NCBI GenBank assembly: GCA_003154775.1
Contig: PMES01000077.1
Location: 1,529 to 44,473, forward strand
Length of the DNA stretch: 42,945 bases
Source of the DNA: Acidobacteriota bacterium
Lineage (GTDB): Bacteria > Acidobacteriota > Terriglobia > Acidiferrales > UBA7541
Direction of reading: 5' to 3'
Part shown: positions 23,559 through 32,193 of the stretch, in pieces
How the letters are laid out: each line of letters opens with the position of its first letter
Position numbering within the stretch: position 1 is the stretch's first letter
Program-made: the position numbers and the translations under genes
The notes under the pieces: model-generated
Databases searched by the model: none
Told to the model about the DNA's origin: nothing
Seen by the model: the letters and a program-made list of their open reading frames with translations, nothing else

Positions 23559-26237
23559 TCAGGAGATTTGTTTCTTTAGGTCGGCCAGGAGATTGAGGGC
23601 GTCGAGGGGCTTGAGGTCGTCGAGGTTGGCGGCGCGAAGACGTTCGAGGACGGCGCGATCGAGCGGGGTAAACATGACGGCTTGGTTGCCGTTGGAGTGG
23701 CCGTGTTCGGCGGCGCCGGGACTGAGGGTTTCGCTGAGTTCGTGCTCGCTCTGTTCGTGGCGCTTGAGAACTTCGCGGGCGCGTTCGATGACGCTGCGGG
23801 GAAGTCCGGCGAGGCGGGCGACTTCGATGCCGTAGCTTTTGTCGGCGCTGCCAGGCTCGACGTGGCGGAGGAAAATAATTTCGCTGGGAGTTTCTTTCAC
23901 GGTAACGTGGACATTTTTGACGGTGGGGAGAAGCTCGGCGAGTTCGGTGAGTTCGTGATAGTGCGTGGCGAAGAGGGTGCGCGCGCGCGTGTTTTTCTGG
24001 AGATGCTCGACGACGGCCCAGGCGATGGAGAGGCCGTCAAAGGTGGCGGTCCCGCGGCCGACTTCATCGAGGAGGACGAGGCTGGAGGGAGTGCCGTGGT
24101 GGAGGATGGCGGCGACCTCGCTCATTTCGACAAGGAAAGTGGAGCGGCCACGGGCGAGATTATCGCTGGCGCCGATGCGGGTGAAGATGCGGTCGGTGAT
24201 GGGTAGGCGCGCTTGGCGCGCGGGAACGAAGGAACCCATCTGGGCCATGAGGACAATCAGGGCGGCCTGGCGGAGGTAGGTGGATTTGCCCCCCATGTTG
24301 GGGCCGGTGATGAGCAGAAGCTGCTGGCGGCCGGGCTCGAAGCAAAGATCGTTGGGAATGAAGCGCTCACCCTTTTGTTTGAGCAATTCCTCGATGACGG
24401 GATGACGGCCGGCAACGATGAGGAGTTCACCGGTGGAGGTGAATTCGGGACGCGTGTAGTTGCGGTCGGCGGCGAGCTTGGCGAAGGAAGCGAGGACGTC
24501 GAGCTGGGCGATGGCGGAGGCGGTTTTGCGGAGGCGCGAGGCCTTCGCGGCGATGGATGAGCGGAGATCGATGAAGAGCTGGCGTTCGATTTCGAGGATG
24601 CGCTCATCGGCGGCGAGGATTTTGCGCTCGTATTCCTTGAGCTCGAGAGAGGTGAAGCGCTCGGCGTTGACGAGGGTCTGCTTGCGCTCGTAATCGGCGG
24701 GGGCGTTGGGAAGATTGGGCTTGGAGATTTCGATGTAGTAACCGAAAACCTGATTGAAGCGGATTTTGAGGGAGTTGATGCCGGTGCGCTTGCGCTCGCG
24801 CTCTTCCATGGAGGCGATGATCTGCTTGCTGTGCTGGCTGAGATTGCGGAGCTCGTCGAGTTCGGCGTGATAGCCGGAGCGGATGATGCCGGGTTCGGTG
24901 GCAACGGCGGGCGGCTCGTCGGAGAGGGCTTTTTCGAGGCGCTCGCGGACATCGGTGAGCTCGTCGATTTCCTCGTAGAGAATGTGAATGAGGTCGCTGC
25001 CGCCGGATTGCGGCGGGGTGAGGAATTTTTTCAGCACGGGGAGTTGTGCGAGGGATTTGCGGAGGACGAGGAGTTCGCGGGGACTGGCGAGGCCAAGAGT
25101 GATACGGCTGGTGAGGCGCTCGAGGTCCTGGATGCCGCGCAGCTCTTTGCGGATTTCGCCGCGAACGACGGTTTGCTTGAGGAGATGTTCGACGGCTTCG
25201 AGGCGGGCGGCAATGGCGTCTGGATCGATGAGCGGGCGGAGCATCCAGGAACGCAGGAGGCGCGCGCCCATGCCGGTGACGGTGGAATCGAGGGCGGCGA
25301 TGAGCGTGGTGGGGCCGGTGGACTTGGTCTCTTCGGTGAAGATGGGGGAGAGCAGTTCGAGGTTGCGGACGGAGACGGGATCGAGGACCAGGGTGTCGTG
25401 CTGCTCGTAGTAACGGATGCGGTCTAGATGGCGCAGGGCTTCGACGCTGGGGGCAGCGTCGCCTTCGCCACGGGCGGCATTTTCGCGGAGGTAGTGGATG
25501 ATGGCGCCGGCGGCGGATTGCGCTTGCGGGTGATCATCGAGGCCGAAGCCGGTTAATTCGGCGACGCCGAACTGTTCGCGGAGAATGCGTTCGGCGTAAT
25601 CGCGCTGGAAGATCCAGTCTTCGAGGCGGGTTTCCACGCCACCGGCGCCATCGAGCAGGGAAGTTTTCGCGGTTTCGAAGAGTTGTTGCGGGCGAGGGAG
25701 CAGGGTTTCGCGGGGGCGGAGGAGCTGCAATTCATCGCGGAGAGATTCTTCGGCACAAGCGCCGGAAAATTCCGTGGCCAGGAATTCGCCGGTGGAGAGA
25801 TCCACGAGGGCGAGGCCGATGGTGGATTGCGCGACGTTGTGAGAAACGGCGGCGAGGAAATTGTTTTCGCGGGCATCGAGGACGGAGACGTCGGTGGCCG
25901 TGCCGGGGGTGATGACGCGGGAGACTTCGCGGCGAACGAGCTTTTTGCCGGGGCCGGGCTGCTCCATCTGTTCGCAGATGGCGACTTTGAAGCCGGCGCG
26001 GATGAGCCGGGCGAGGTAACCATCGACGGCGTGGTAGGGGACGCCGCACATGGGAATAGGCTGGCCTTTTTCGCGATTGCGGGAGGTGAGGGTGATTTGG
26101 AGTTCGCGCGCGGCGATGATGGCGTCTTCGTAGAAAAGTTCGTAGAAATCGCCGAGGCGGAAGAGGAGGAGGGCGTGGGGGTAGCGGGATTTTATCGCGT
26201 GGTACTGCTGCATGAGTGGGGTGGTGGGTTCGGACAT
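23559..26237 (-). CDS. mutS: DNA mismatch repair protein MutS
   Basis: 892 aa mismatch sensor of the MutSL pathway. N-terminal mismatch-binding domain with the Phe-x-Glu wedge (Phe31, Glu33 in RLGDFYELFYEDA), connector, lever and clamp domains, and a C-terminal ATPase with Walker A GPNMGGKST (residues 645-653), then a Walker B-like segment LVLLDEVGRGTATFDG and the signature FATHYHELTEL. Length is typical, including the C-terminal tail LADLKKQIS. The start ATG at 26237 gives MSEPTTPLMQQYHAIKSRYP, as expected for the family. No mutL is in the window. Confidence 0.97.
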   Translation of the reverse strand: MSEPTTPLMQQYHAIKSRYPHALLLFRLGDFYELFYEDAIIAARELQITLTSRNREKGQPIPMCGVPYHAVDGYLARLIRAGFKVAICEQMEQPGPGKKLVRREVSRVITPGTATDVSVLDARENNFLAAVSHNVAQSTIGLALVDLSTGEFLATEFSGACAEESLRDELQLLRPRETLLPRPQQLFETAKTSLLDGAGGVETRLEDWIFQRDYAERILREQFGVAELTGFGLDDHPQAQSAAGAIIHYLRENAARGEGDAAPSVEALRHLDRIRYYEQHDTLVLDPVSVRNLELLSPIFTEETKSTGPTTLIAALDSTVTGMGARLLRSWMLRPLIDPDAIAARLEAVEHLLKQTVVRGEIRKELRGIQDLERLTSRITLGLASPRELLVLRKSLAQLPVLKKFLTPPQSGGSDLIHILYEEIDELTDVRERLEKALSDEPPAVATEPGIIRSGYHAELDELRNLSQHSKQIIASMEERERKRTGINSLKIRFNQVFGYYIEISKPNLPNAPADYERKQTLVNAERFTSLELKEYERKILAADERILEIERQLFIDLRSSIAAKASRLRKTASAIAQLDVLASFAKLAADRNYTRPEFTSTGELLIVAGRHPVIEELLKQKGERFIPNDLCFEPGRQQLLLITGPNMGGKSTYLRQAALIVLMAQMGSFVPARQARLPITDRIFTRIGASDNLARGRSTFLVEMSEVAAILHHGTPSSLVLLDEVGRGTATFDGLSIAWAVVEHLQKNTRARTLFATHYHELTELAELLPTVKNVHVTVKETPSEIIFLRHVEPGSADKSYGIEVARLAGLPRSVIERAREVLKRHEQSEHELSETLSPGAAEHGHSNGNQAVMFTPLDRAVLERLRAANLDDLKPLDALNLLADLKKQIS

Positions 26238-26796
26238 GGGGAAGTTATAAGTTGTAAGTTTTCAGTAATGCGTTGGGGCGAGTTTTCCTTGGAGTAGAGC
26301 GTATCGCAGGGAAGGAGGTAAAGGAAAGCGAGGAAGTAAAGGAGGTAAAGGAAGTAAAGGAGATAAAGGAGGGCGAGGAAGGACGGTAACACGGAGTTCA
26401 CAGAGGGAAGAGCACAGTGGGCGCAGAGAAAGAAGGAGAAAAGATAACGCAGAGGCGCAGAGGTTCGCAGAGAAGAGCAAGAAAGAGAAAGTCAAAAGAT
26501 TACCGCAGGGGCAGCAGAGGGAACGGAGAGGGAACGCAGAGATAGGAACACAGAGGAAACAAGGACAGAGAAAAGCAGATCCCTCCGCTCCGCGGCCCGA
26601 CGCGCCAGAAAGCGGCGCGCAGAAGAAAATCGGGCCGCTCCGGTCGGGATGACAAGTTTGGGTTGCCGGGGAAAGCGATAACGCAGAGGCGCGGAGGTTC
26701 GCAGAGGAAGAAAGAAACCGACGAAGCGTACGGGAGGAAGGAGAGACCCAAGAGAGACCCAAGACCCAGGTAAAAAATCGAACCTGGGGCACCCGG
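26238..26796. repeat. Intergenic region: purine tandem array and composite repeats
   Basis: 559 nt without a gene. AAGTTGTAAGTTTTCAGTAA lies at the mutS side. Positions about 26308-26384 hold a run of near-repeats of GGAAGTAAA/GGAGGTAAA. CACAGAG/CGCAGAG arrays follow, then the long hairpin unit (about 26576-26653) and a CCCAGGT/ACCTGGG cassette (26757-26794) that stops 3 nt before the oligopeptidase stop codon. Confidence 0.75.
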
Positions 26797-28962
26797 TTAG
26801 GAGCGGATGTTGAGTTCGGAGAGGAGGAAGGCGTAGTCGAAGGCGATTTCGCGGAGGTAATCGTAGCGGCCGCTGGCGCCGCCGTGGCCTGCACCCAGGT
26901 TGGTTTTGAGGAGCAGGGGATTGGCGTCGGTTTTGAGGGTGCGGAGTTTGGCGACGTATTTGGCGGGCTCCCAATACATGACCTGGCTGTCGTTGAGGGC
27001 GGTTTTGACAAGCATGGCGGGGTAATCCTTGCGGGTGAGGTTGGTGTAGGGGCAGTAGGACTTCATATAGAAATAGTCGTCTTCCTTGAGAGGGTTGCCC
27101 CACTCTTCGTACTCGCCGACGGTGAGCGGGAGAGAAGCGTCGAGCATGGTGTTGAGGACATCCACGAAAGGAACGTGGCTGATGACGATGCGGAAGAGAT
27201 CGGGGCGCATGTTGGCGATGGCGCCCATGAGGAGGCCGCCGGCGCTGCCGCCTTCGGCGGCAAGAGTTTCCTTGGAGGTGAATTTTTCGGCGATGAGATG
27301 GTTGGCGGAAGCGATGAAATCGGTGAAGGTGTTGAGCTTGTGGTGCATGCGCCCGGCGTCATGCCAGGGCTTGCCGAGTTCGCCGCCACCGCGGATATGG
27401 GCGATGGCAAAGATGATGCCGCGATCGAGAAGGCTGACATGATTGGAGCTGAAGGCAACGGGCATGGAGAGGCCGTAGCTGCCGTAGCCATAGAGGAGGA
27501 GTGGAGCGCTGCCATCGCGAGGAGTGCCGTGGCGATAGACGACGGAGAGAGGAATTTGCGTGCCATCGGGTGCGGTGGCGTGGAGCCGCTCGCTGCCATA
27601 AAGGGTGGGGTCGTAGCCGCCGAGGACGGGTTGCTGTTTGCGAAGAATGCGTTGGCCGGTGTGGAGATCGTAGTCGAAGACAGAGCGCGGGGTGATGAAG
27701 GATTCGTAGTGAAAGCGGACGTGGGAGGTGTCGAATTCGGGATTGGCGCCGAGGGTGGCGTTGTAGGCGGGCTCGGCGAATTCGATGCGGCGCGAGGCGG
27801 CGAGGGCGGAAGGGGCGCGACGCGTGAGGTCCACGATGCGGAGGTAGGGCAAGCCGTCTTCCCGCTCGAAAAGGACCATGTGGGTGCGAAAGGCTTCGGC
27901 GGCGGAGAGCATGACACCGGGGCGGTTGGGAATGATTTCGTGCCAGCGGGAACGTGCAGGGTCGGAGGCGGGTGCGGTCATCAAGCGATAGGTACGGCCG
28001 GCGCTATTGGTGCGGATGAAAAAGACGCCGCCGGCGGGGTCTTCGGAGCTGCCGGGATGATGATCGACGTAGTATTCGTGATCGTCTTCGCGGGACGCGA
28101 TGAGGCGGAATTCGCCGGAGGGTTGATCGGCACGGAGGAAGCGAATCTCGCTGGCGGTGTGGCTATTGGAAACGAGGAGGAGATACGAGCCGCTGCGGGT
28201 GCGCTCGATTTCAATGCGGAAGCGCTCGTCTTTTTCTTCGTAGAGCAGGGCGTCGGGGATGCCGGAGCCGAGGACGTGGCGGTAGAGGCGGTGGGAACGC
28301 TTGGAGACCTCGTCTTCAACGACGTAGAAGAGGGTGAGATTTTCGGCGGCCCAGGCGACGCTGGTGGCGCGCTCGATGCGCAAGGGGAGGAGTTCGTGGG
28401 TCTCTAGATCCTTGACTTCGAGGACGAACTGGCGGAAGCCGGTGTTGTCCGTGGAATAGGCAAGGAGGCGATTGTCGTCGCTGACGTTGAAGGAGCCGAG
28501 GCCGAGGAAGGGGTGGCCTTCGGCGAGGGCGTTGAGATCGAGGAGGATTTCCTCGGAGGGAGAGTCGGCGGCGTCAGTTCCAAGTGAGGGGGATTCCTCT
28601 TTGCGACAGTAGATGGGGTACTGCTTGCCCTCTTCCGTGCGGGTGTAATAGGAGTAGCCGCGGAGACGGTAGGGGACGCTGAGATCGGTCTGTTGAATGC
28701 GGCCGAGCATTTCCTGGTACAGGGCTTCCTGGAAGGCTTGGGAGGGTTTCAGGAAGGCGTCGGCGTAGACGTTTTCTTCCTCGAGGTAGGCGTGGACGCG
28801 GGGGTCGTTTTTGTGGCGGAGCCAGGCGTAATGGTCCACGCGACGATCGCCGTGGATGACGTGCTCGACGGACTCGCGGAGGGCGACGGGGGGATGGAGG
28901 GGAGTGCCGGGATTGCCTTCGGGCAGTGGGGAAGCCGCCAAAGATGGAGAGTCGTGTGACAT
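26797..28962 (-). CDS. ptrB: Oligopeptidase B (prolyl oligopeptidase family S9A)
   Basis: 721 aa serine peptidase, which cleaves short peptides after basic residues. N-terminal beta-propeller with VIHGDRRVDHYAWLRHKNDPRVHAYLEEEN at its entrance, then an alpha/beta hydrolase domain with GGSAGGLLMGA. The catalytic triad is Ser573, Asp658 (LNDSQV) and His693 (GAGHGG). The Arg/Lys-selecting acidic pair was not checked. I chose ATG 28962 (MSHDSPSLAAS) because the upstream extension is encoded by a hairpin cassette (GSIFYLGPGF) and is not conserved. The enzyme has no signal peptide, so cytoplasmic. Confidence 0.93.
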   Translation of the reverse strand: MSHDSPSLAASPLPEGNPGTPLHPPVALRESVEHVIHGDRRVDHYAWLRHKNDPRVHAYLEEENVYADAFLKPSQAFQEALYQEMLGRIQQTDLSVPYRLRGYSYYTRTEEGKQYPIYCRKEESPSLGTDAADSPSEEILLDLNALAEGHPFLGLGSFNVSDDNRLLAYSTDNTGFRQFVLEVKDLETHELLPLRIERATSVAWAAENLTLFYVVEDEVSKRSHRLYRHVLGSGIPDALLYEEKDERFRIEIERTRSGSYLLLVSNSHTASEIRFLRADQPSGEFRLIASREDDHEYYVDHHPGSSEDPAGGVFFIRTNSAGRTYRLMTAPASDPARSRWHEIIPNRPGVMLSAAEAFRTHMVLFEREDGLPYLRIVDLTRRAPSALAASRRIEFAEPAYNATLGANPEFDTSHVRFHYESFITPRSVFDYDLHTGQRILRKQQPVLGGYDPTLYGSERLHATAPDGTQIPLSVVYRHGTPRDGSAPLLLYGYGSYGLSMPVAFSSNHVSLLDRGIIFAIAHIRGGGELGKPWHDAGRMHHKLNTFTDFIASANHLIAEKFTSKETLAAEGGSAGGLLMGAIANMRPDLFRIVISHVPFVDVLNTMLDASLPLTVGEYEEWGNPLKEDDYFYMKSYCPYTNLTRKDYPAMLVKTALNDSQVMYWEPAKYVAKLRTLKTDANPLLLKTNLGAGHGGASGRYDYLREIAFDYAFLLSELNIRS

Positions 28963-29172
28963 GGGTCGTGTATGGGAAGGCCTGAAAGGGTTATCGTAAC
29001 CGAGAATGGGATTGCGGCAAAGGGGAGGAAGAGTGGAAGAGTTCAAGAGTGAAAGAGTAAAAAAGTGGGGGAGAAACCCAGGACCCAGGTAAAAAATCGA
29101 ACCTGGGGCACCCCCCGTCAATCAGGAGAAAAGTGGAAAAGTTCAAGAGTGAAGGAGTAAGAGAGTGGAAGA
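28963..29172. repeat. Divergent spacer with hairpin cassette
   Basis: Between the divergent oligopeptidase and CYTH genes. Contains AAGAGTGGAAGAGTTCAAGAG twice (about 29031 and 29132) and a CCCAGGT/ACCTGGG cassette at 29076-29113. Both promoters must lie here, but I cannot pick them. Confidence 0.6.
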
Positions 29173-29181
29173 GTGAGGAAC

Positions 29182-29853
29182 ATGGGATACGAGACCGAGA
29201 TTAAGTTGCGGATTGAGGATGTGCGGGCGTTGCGGCGGACGCTGAAGAGGCTGGGAGCGCAGTTGGTGGGGGCCGGGAGCGGGCGCGTTCACGAGATGAA
29301 TTTGATTTTTGATACGCCGCAGGGGGGATTAGCGAAGCATGGGCAATTGCTGCGAATTCGCACGGAAACGCCGGAGAGCGGCAAGCGTGGGAAAGCGGGG
29401 AAGGGCGCGCCGCGGGTGGTGCTGACATTCAAAAGCCCGCCGGAGGAATTGGCGATGGGACAGGCGGCGCCGGTGGCGCGGGACCGGCGTTACAAGGTGC
29501 GGCAGGAGATAGAAGTGGTGCTGACGGATGCGGCGGGTCTGCAGAAGATATTCGAGGGGCTGGGGCTGCGGGGATGGTTCCGGTATGAGAAGTACCGGAC
29601 GACGTACCGGTTGCCGGGACGGATGAAGTGGGCGCAAGGGCTGCTGCTGGAATTGGACGAGACCCCGGTGGGGACGTTCCTGGAGCTGGAGGGGCCGGGG
29701 GAGGCGATTGACCGTGCGGCGAAGGAGTTGGGGTATGGGACGAAGGACTACATTTTGAAGAATTATTTGGTGCTGTATGTGGAGGATTGCCGGAAAAGGG
29801 GGGTGGAGGCGGGGGACATGTTATTTGGGAGGGAGAGGAAGAAGGGACGATAA
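29182..29853 (+). CDS. CYTH-domain protein (class IV adenylate cyclase / CyaB-like)
   Basis: 223 aa cytoplasmic protein beginning MGYETEIKLRIEDV. The ExExK hallmark of the CYTH (triphosphate tunnel) fold is Glu4-x-Glu6-x-Lys8. It is followed by strands carrying further basic and acidic residues (LLRIRTETP, RVVLTFKSP, YKVRQEIEVVL, YEKYRTTYRL, LLLELDETPVGTFLELEGP). These proteins act on triphosphates: as adenylate cyclase, thiamine-triphosphatase or inorganic triphosphatase. The sequence resembles CyaB-type members, but the substrate cannot be decided. ATG 29182 is preferred; an in-frame GTG at 29173 is the alternative. Confidence 0.83.
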   Translation: MGYETEIKLRIEDVRALRRTLKRLGAQLVGAGSGRVHEMNLIFDTPQGGLAKHGQLLRIRTETPESGKRGKAGKGAPRVVLTFKSPPEELAMGQAAPVARDRRYKVRQEIEVVLTDAAGLQKIFEGLGLRGWFRYEKYRTTYRLPGRMKWAQGLLLELDETPVGTFLELEGPGEAIDRAAKELGYGTKDYILKNYLVLYVEDCRKRGVEAGDMLFGRERKKGR

Positions 29854-30239
29854 CACAGCGACGGGGCGAGGGCAGGTGGCGGGTAGAGAGAAGATGTTAA
29901 AGAGTGGAAGAGTTCAAAACCTGCGTGAGATCCGGTTTGGCGGCGGAACTGACGCTGTAAAAGCGGCGGCGAGCCGCCGCACTCCAAAATAGCTGGGAGT
30001 GGTGTTGGGATGACAGTGTTGGGTGGAGTTGGGAATCCAGATGCGGGATTGCGGTTTGTAATTAGGGGATTATTTTGCGGGATGGGGAATTTTTTAGTGA
30101 TTTCATGTTGACAATGGGAAGGGTCAGGTTTATCACTGAAATCGGAGTGAATTCTCTGCAATGAGCGCGTCCAGCGAACTCGAACCTCACCCTAGATGGA
30201 TTGGGGGGAGTCTCAGCCACTTGACCGCTAGGCCCGCGA
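29854..30239. other. Intergenic region, little recognisable
   Basis: One hairpin cassette is present: GCGGCGGC/GCCGCCGC at 29963-29980 between AAA and ACTCCAAAAT. A tRNA-like string on the minus strand around 30160-30235 does not fold (see rejected items). A short open frame on the minus strand here has no support. Confidence 0.5.
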
Positions 30240-30402
30240 GTTTTTCGGGGTCGGCCCCGGTGTGGAATGGCCAAAGGGGCGAGCACCGCGAAGATCTCGT
30301 GAGGGTTGTCGCCCAAGGAGGATTCGCCGCCGGCTAAGGGTTGCGTTACAGCAGCGTTTTGTTGATCCGCCGCCGGTCGAGAGGACTTGCGGCTTTTTTT
30401 GT
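30240..30402 (+). ncRNA. Possible structured RNA ending in an intrinsic terminator
   Basis: A GC-rich stretch unlike the repeat mosaics. Possible stems: GGCC/GGCC around 30253-30272; GGGCGA (30277-30282) with TCGCCC (30309-30314), enclosing CGCGA/TCGTG; CAGCA/TGTTG around 30349-30365; and a final terminator hairpin with T-run. GGGTTGCGTTACAGC near the 3' end faintly recalls the 3' strand of 6S RNA, but I cannot show a full 6S fold. It could also be a leader for the downstream metal-transport genes. Confidence 0.3.
30369..30400 (+). terminator. Intrinsic terminator-like hairpin
   Basis: Stem GCCGC (30369-30373) pairs with GCGGC (30389-30393), with an inner GTC/GAC helix and a five-base loop, followed directly by seven T (30394-30400). 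It is the clearest rho-independent terminator in the window, and no coding gene ends just upstream of it on this strand. Confidence 0.6.
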
Positions 30403-30708
30403 TTTTGGGGGCGGGAAGGACGGTAATACGGTAGTCAGTTATCAGTAATCAGTGATCAGGAAGCGATTGGGGTGCTGGGGATTCGGGGGACGGTTCCCCA
30501 GGGAGCGCAGAGAAAGAGTAAAGATTACGCAGAGTTCGCCCCGACCGGGTCCCCGAGATGCTCGGGGCGGAGCGGGGTAAACGCCGAGCACAGAGTTCAC
30601 AGAGAACAGAAACCCTAGAGCACAGTCCCTTCGAAGCTCAGGGCAAGCAGGAGTGGCTGTGCCACAGAGGCGGCCGGTACAAAGTGAAGGGGGAAAGGAG
30701 GACGCACC
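30403..30708. repeat. Composite repeat upstream of the MgtE_N/CBS gene
   Basis: Contains AGTCAGTTATCAGTAATCAG, AAAGATTACGCAGAG, an enlarged CCCCGACCGGG hairpin (about 30538-30580, with GTCCCCGAGATGCTCGGGGC inside), a CACAG array and an AGAGCACAGTCCC...GGCTGTGCCACAG hairpin (about 30616-30667). Confidence 0.65.
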
Positions 30709-31947
30709 ATGCTTTATGCCACGGAACTGATGGGCGCGCAGGCGTACGACGTTCAGGGGAACTACGTCGGGCGCGTGCGCGAATTTTTTATTGAGCCGGC
30801 GGAGCAGCCGAACCGCATCTCCCACTTCCTGATTTCGCGCGGACGGTTTGCACCGCTGGTGGCGCGGCATGACCAGGTGTCCGCGGTGGAACCCGGACGG
30901 ATCCAATTGAACGTAAGCGAGCGGGCGCTGGCCGCTTATGAGCCGAATGAGGGGTGGCTGGCGGTGCGAAAGGATTTGCTGGACCAGCAGATCATCGATA
31001 CCGCGGGGCGCAAGGTGGTGCGCGTGAACGACGTGGACCTGGCGGAACTGCGGACGAACGGGAATGTGGAGCTGCGGATCGCACAGGTGGATGTGGGCTT
31101 GCCGGGGGCGGTGCGGCGGCTGTTACAGGGGGTGGCTCCGGCGGCCATGGTGCGGCGGCTGCAGAAAAAGCTGCCGCAACGATCGATCCGGTGGGAGTTT
31201 GTGAACCTGATCGAGCCGGACCCGCTGCGGCGCGTGAAATTGCGGATCACGCACGAAAAGTTGGAAGACCTGCACCCGGCTGACCTGGCGGAGATGATGG
31301 AGGAGTTGTCGGCAGCGGAGCGGCAGGGAATTATCGCTTCGTTGGATGAAGAAACGGCGGGGGCGGTGCTGGCGGAACTGGACGAGCGGCTGACGACGCA
31401 GATCGTGGAGAAGCTCGATCCGGAGAAGGCGGCGGACATTATCGAGGAGATGGCGCCGGATGCGGCGGCGGATTTGCTGGCGGATTTGTCGAAGGAGGCG
31501 TCGGAGGGAGTCCTGGAAGAGATGCCGAACCGGGAGGCTAATGAGGTGCGGGAACTGCTGGCGTTCGATCCATCGACGGCGGGCGGGATGATGAACACGG
31601 AGTTTGTGTTCGTGAGCGAGGAGTCCACGCGGGAGGAAGTGCTGGAGTGGATGCGGACGCAGGAGTTGAACCTGGAGCAGTTGGACACGATTGTGCTGAT
31701 CGACAAGGCGGCGCAATTTTCGGGGACGGTGCCGGTGGCGCGGATGCTGCTGGCGGCGGCGGAACAGCGCATGGGGGAGATGAAGACGGAGCCGCTGTTG
31801 AGCGTGACGGCGGATGCGAGCGAGAAGGATGTGTTTGAGCTGTTCGACAAATACAATTTGCGGATGCTGAGCGTGGTGAATGAGGAGAAGCGGCCGATCG
31901 GGACGGTGACGGTGGATGACGTGGTGTCGAGGCTGGTGAAGGGGTAG
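30709..31947 (+). CDS. PRC-barrel / MgtE N-terminal-domain / CBS-domain protein without membrane part
   Basis: 412 aa soluble protein. Residues 1-80 form a PRC-barrel-like beta domain (GAQAYDVQGNYVGRVREFFIEP), with a second similar stretch at about 85-130 (DTAGRKVVRVNDVDLAE). Residues about 185-290 match the superhelical MgtE N domain (LHPADLAEMMEELSAAERQGI ... LDPEKAADIIEEMAPDAAADLL ... EANEVRELLAFDPSTAGGMM). Two CBS motifs end the protein (FVFVSEESTREEVLEWM; LLSVTADASEKDVFELFDKYN, closing PIGTVTVDDVVSRL). In MgtE these domains sense Mg and gate the channel, but here the membrane domain is missing. The next gene encodes an Nramp-type transporter, so it may regulate that. GGAGG lies 7 nt before the ATG. 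Confidence 0.85.
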   Translation: MLYATELMGAQAYDVQGNYVGRVREFFIEPAEQPNRISHFLISRGRFAPLVARHDQVSAVEPGRIQLNVSERALAAYEPNEGWLAVRKDLLDQQIIDTAGRKVVRVNDVDLAELRTNGNVELRIAQVDVGLPGAVRRLLQGVAPAAMVRRLQKKLPQRSIRWEFVNLIEPDPLRRVKLRITHEKLEDLHPADLAEMMEELSAAERQGIIASLDEETAGAVLAELDERLTTQIVEKLDPEKAADIIEEMAPDAAADLLADLSKEASEGVLEEMPNREANEVRELLAFDPSTAGGMMNTEFVFVSEESTREEVLEWMRTQELNLEQLDTIVLIDKAAQFSGTVPVARMLLAAAEQRMGEMKTEPLLSVTADASEKDVFELFDKYNLRMLSVVNEEKRPIGTVTVDDVVSRLVKG

Positions 31948-32193
31948 GGGGAAGTAGTTGTCAGTTATAAGTTTTCAGTTTTAAGTCAGCAGCGATCAGC
32001 GATCAGAGATCAGGAGGCGGGGGGAAAAGAGTATAGATAACGCAGGGACGCGGAGAACGCAGAGGTTCGCAGAGAAAAGAAAGAGAGATTCCTCACTCCG
32101 CGGACTCCTTTCGGAATGACGGAACGGGGTTTACGAGTTGCCAAGACAAACCGGCATAGTTGTTAAGAGGAATGGGAGATCGGTTGGGCGGCG
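31948..32193. repeat. Composite repeat between sensor and transporter genes
   Basis: Contains AGTTGTCAGTTATAAGTTTTC, CAGCAGCGATCAGCGATCAG, an ACGCAGG/CGCAGAG array and AGAGATTCCTCACTCCGCGG...TTTCGGAATGACGG (about 32083-32122). Confidence 0.65.

Noticed and set aside
26884-28407. 507-codon open frame antisense to oligopeptidase B
   Set aside because: Gly/Glu/Val-rich shadow frame; the opposite strand has clear catalytic motifs.
30160-30235. tRNA-like string on the minus strand (AGCGGTCAAGTGGCTGAG and GGTTCGAGTTC)
   Set aside because: The T-stem does not pair, the acceptor stem has mismatches and there is no proper anticodon arm. At best a decayed remnant.
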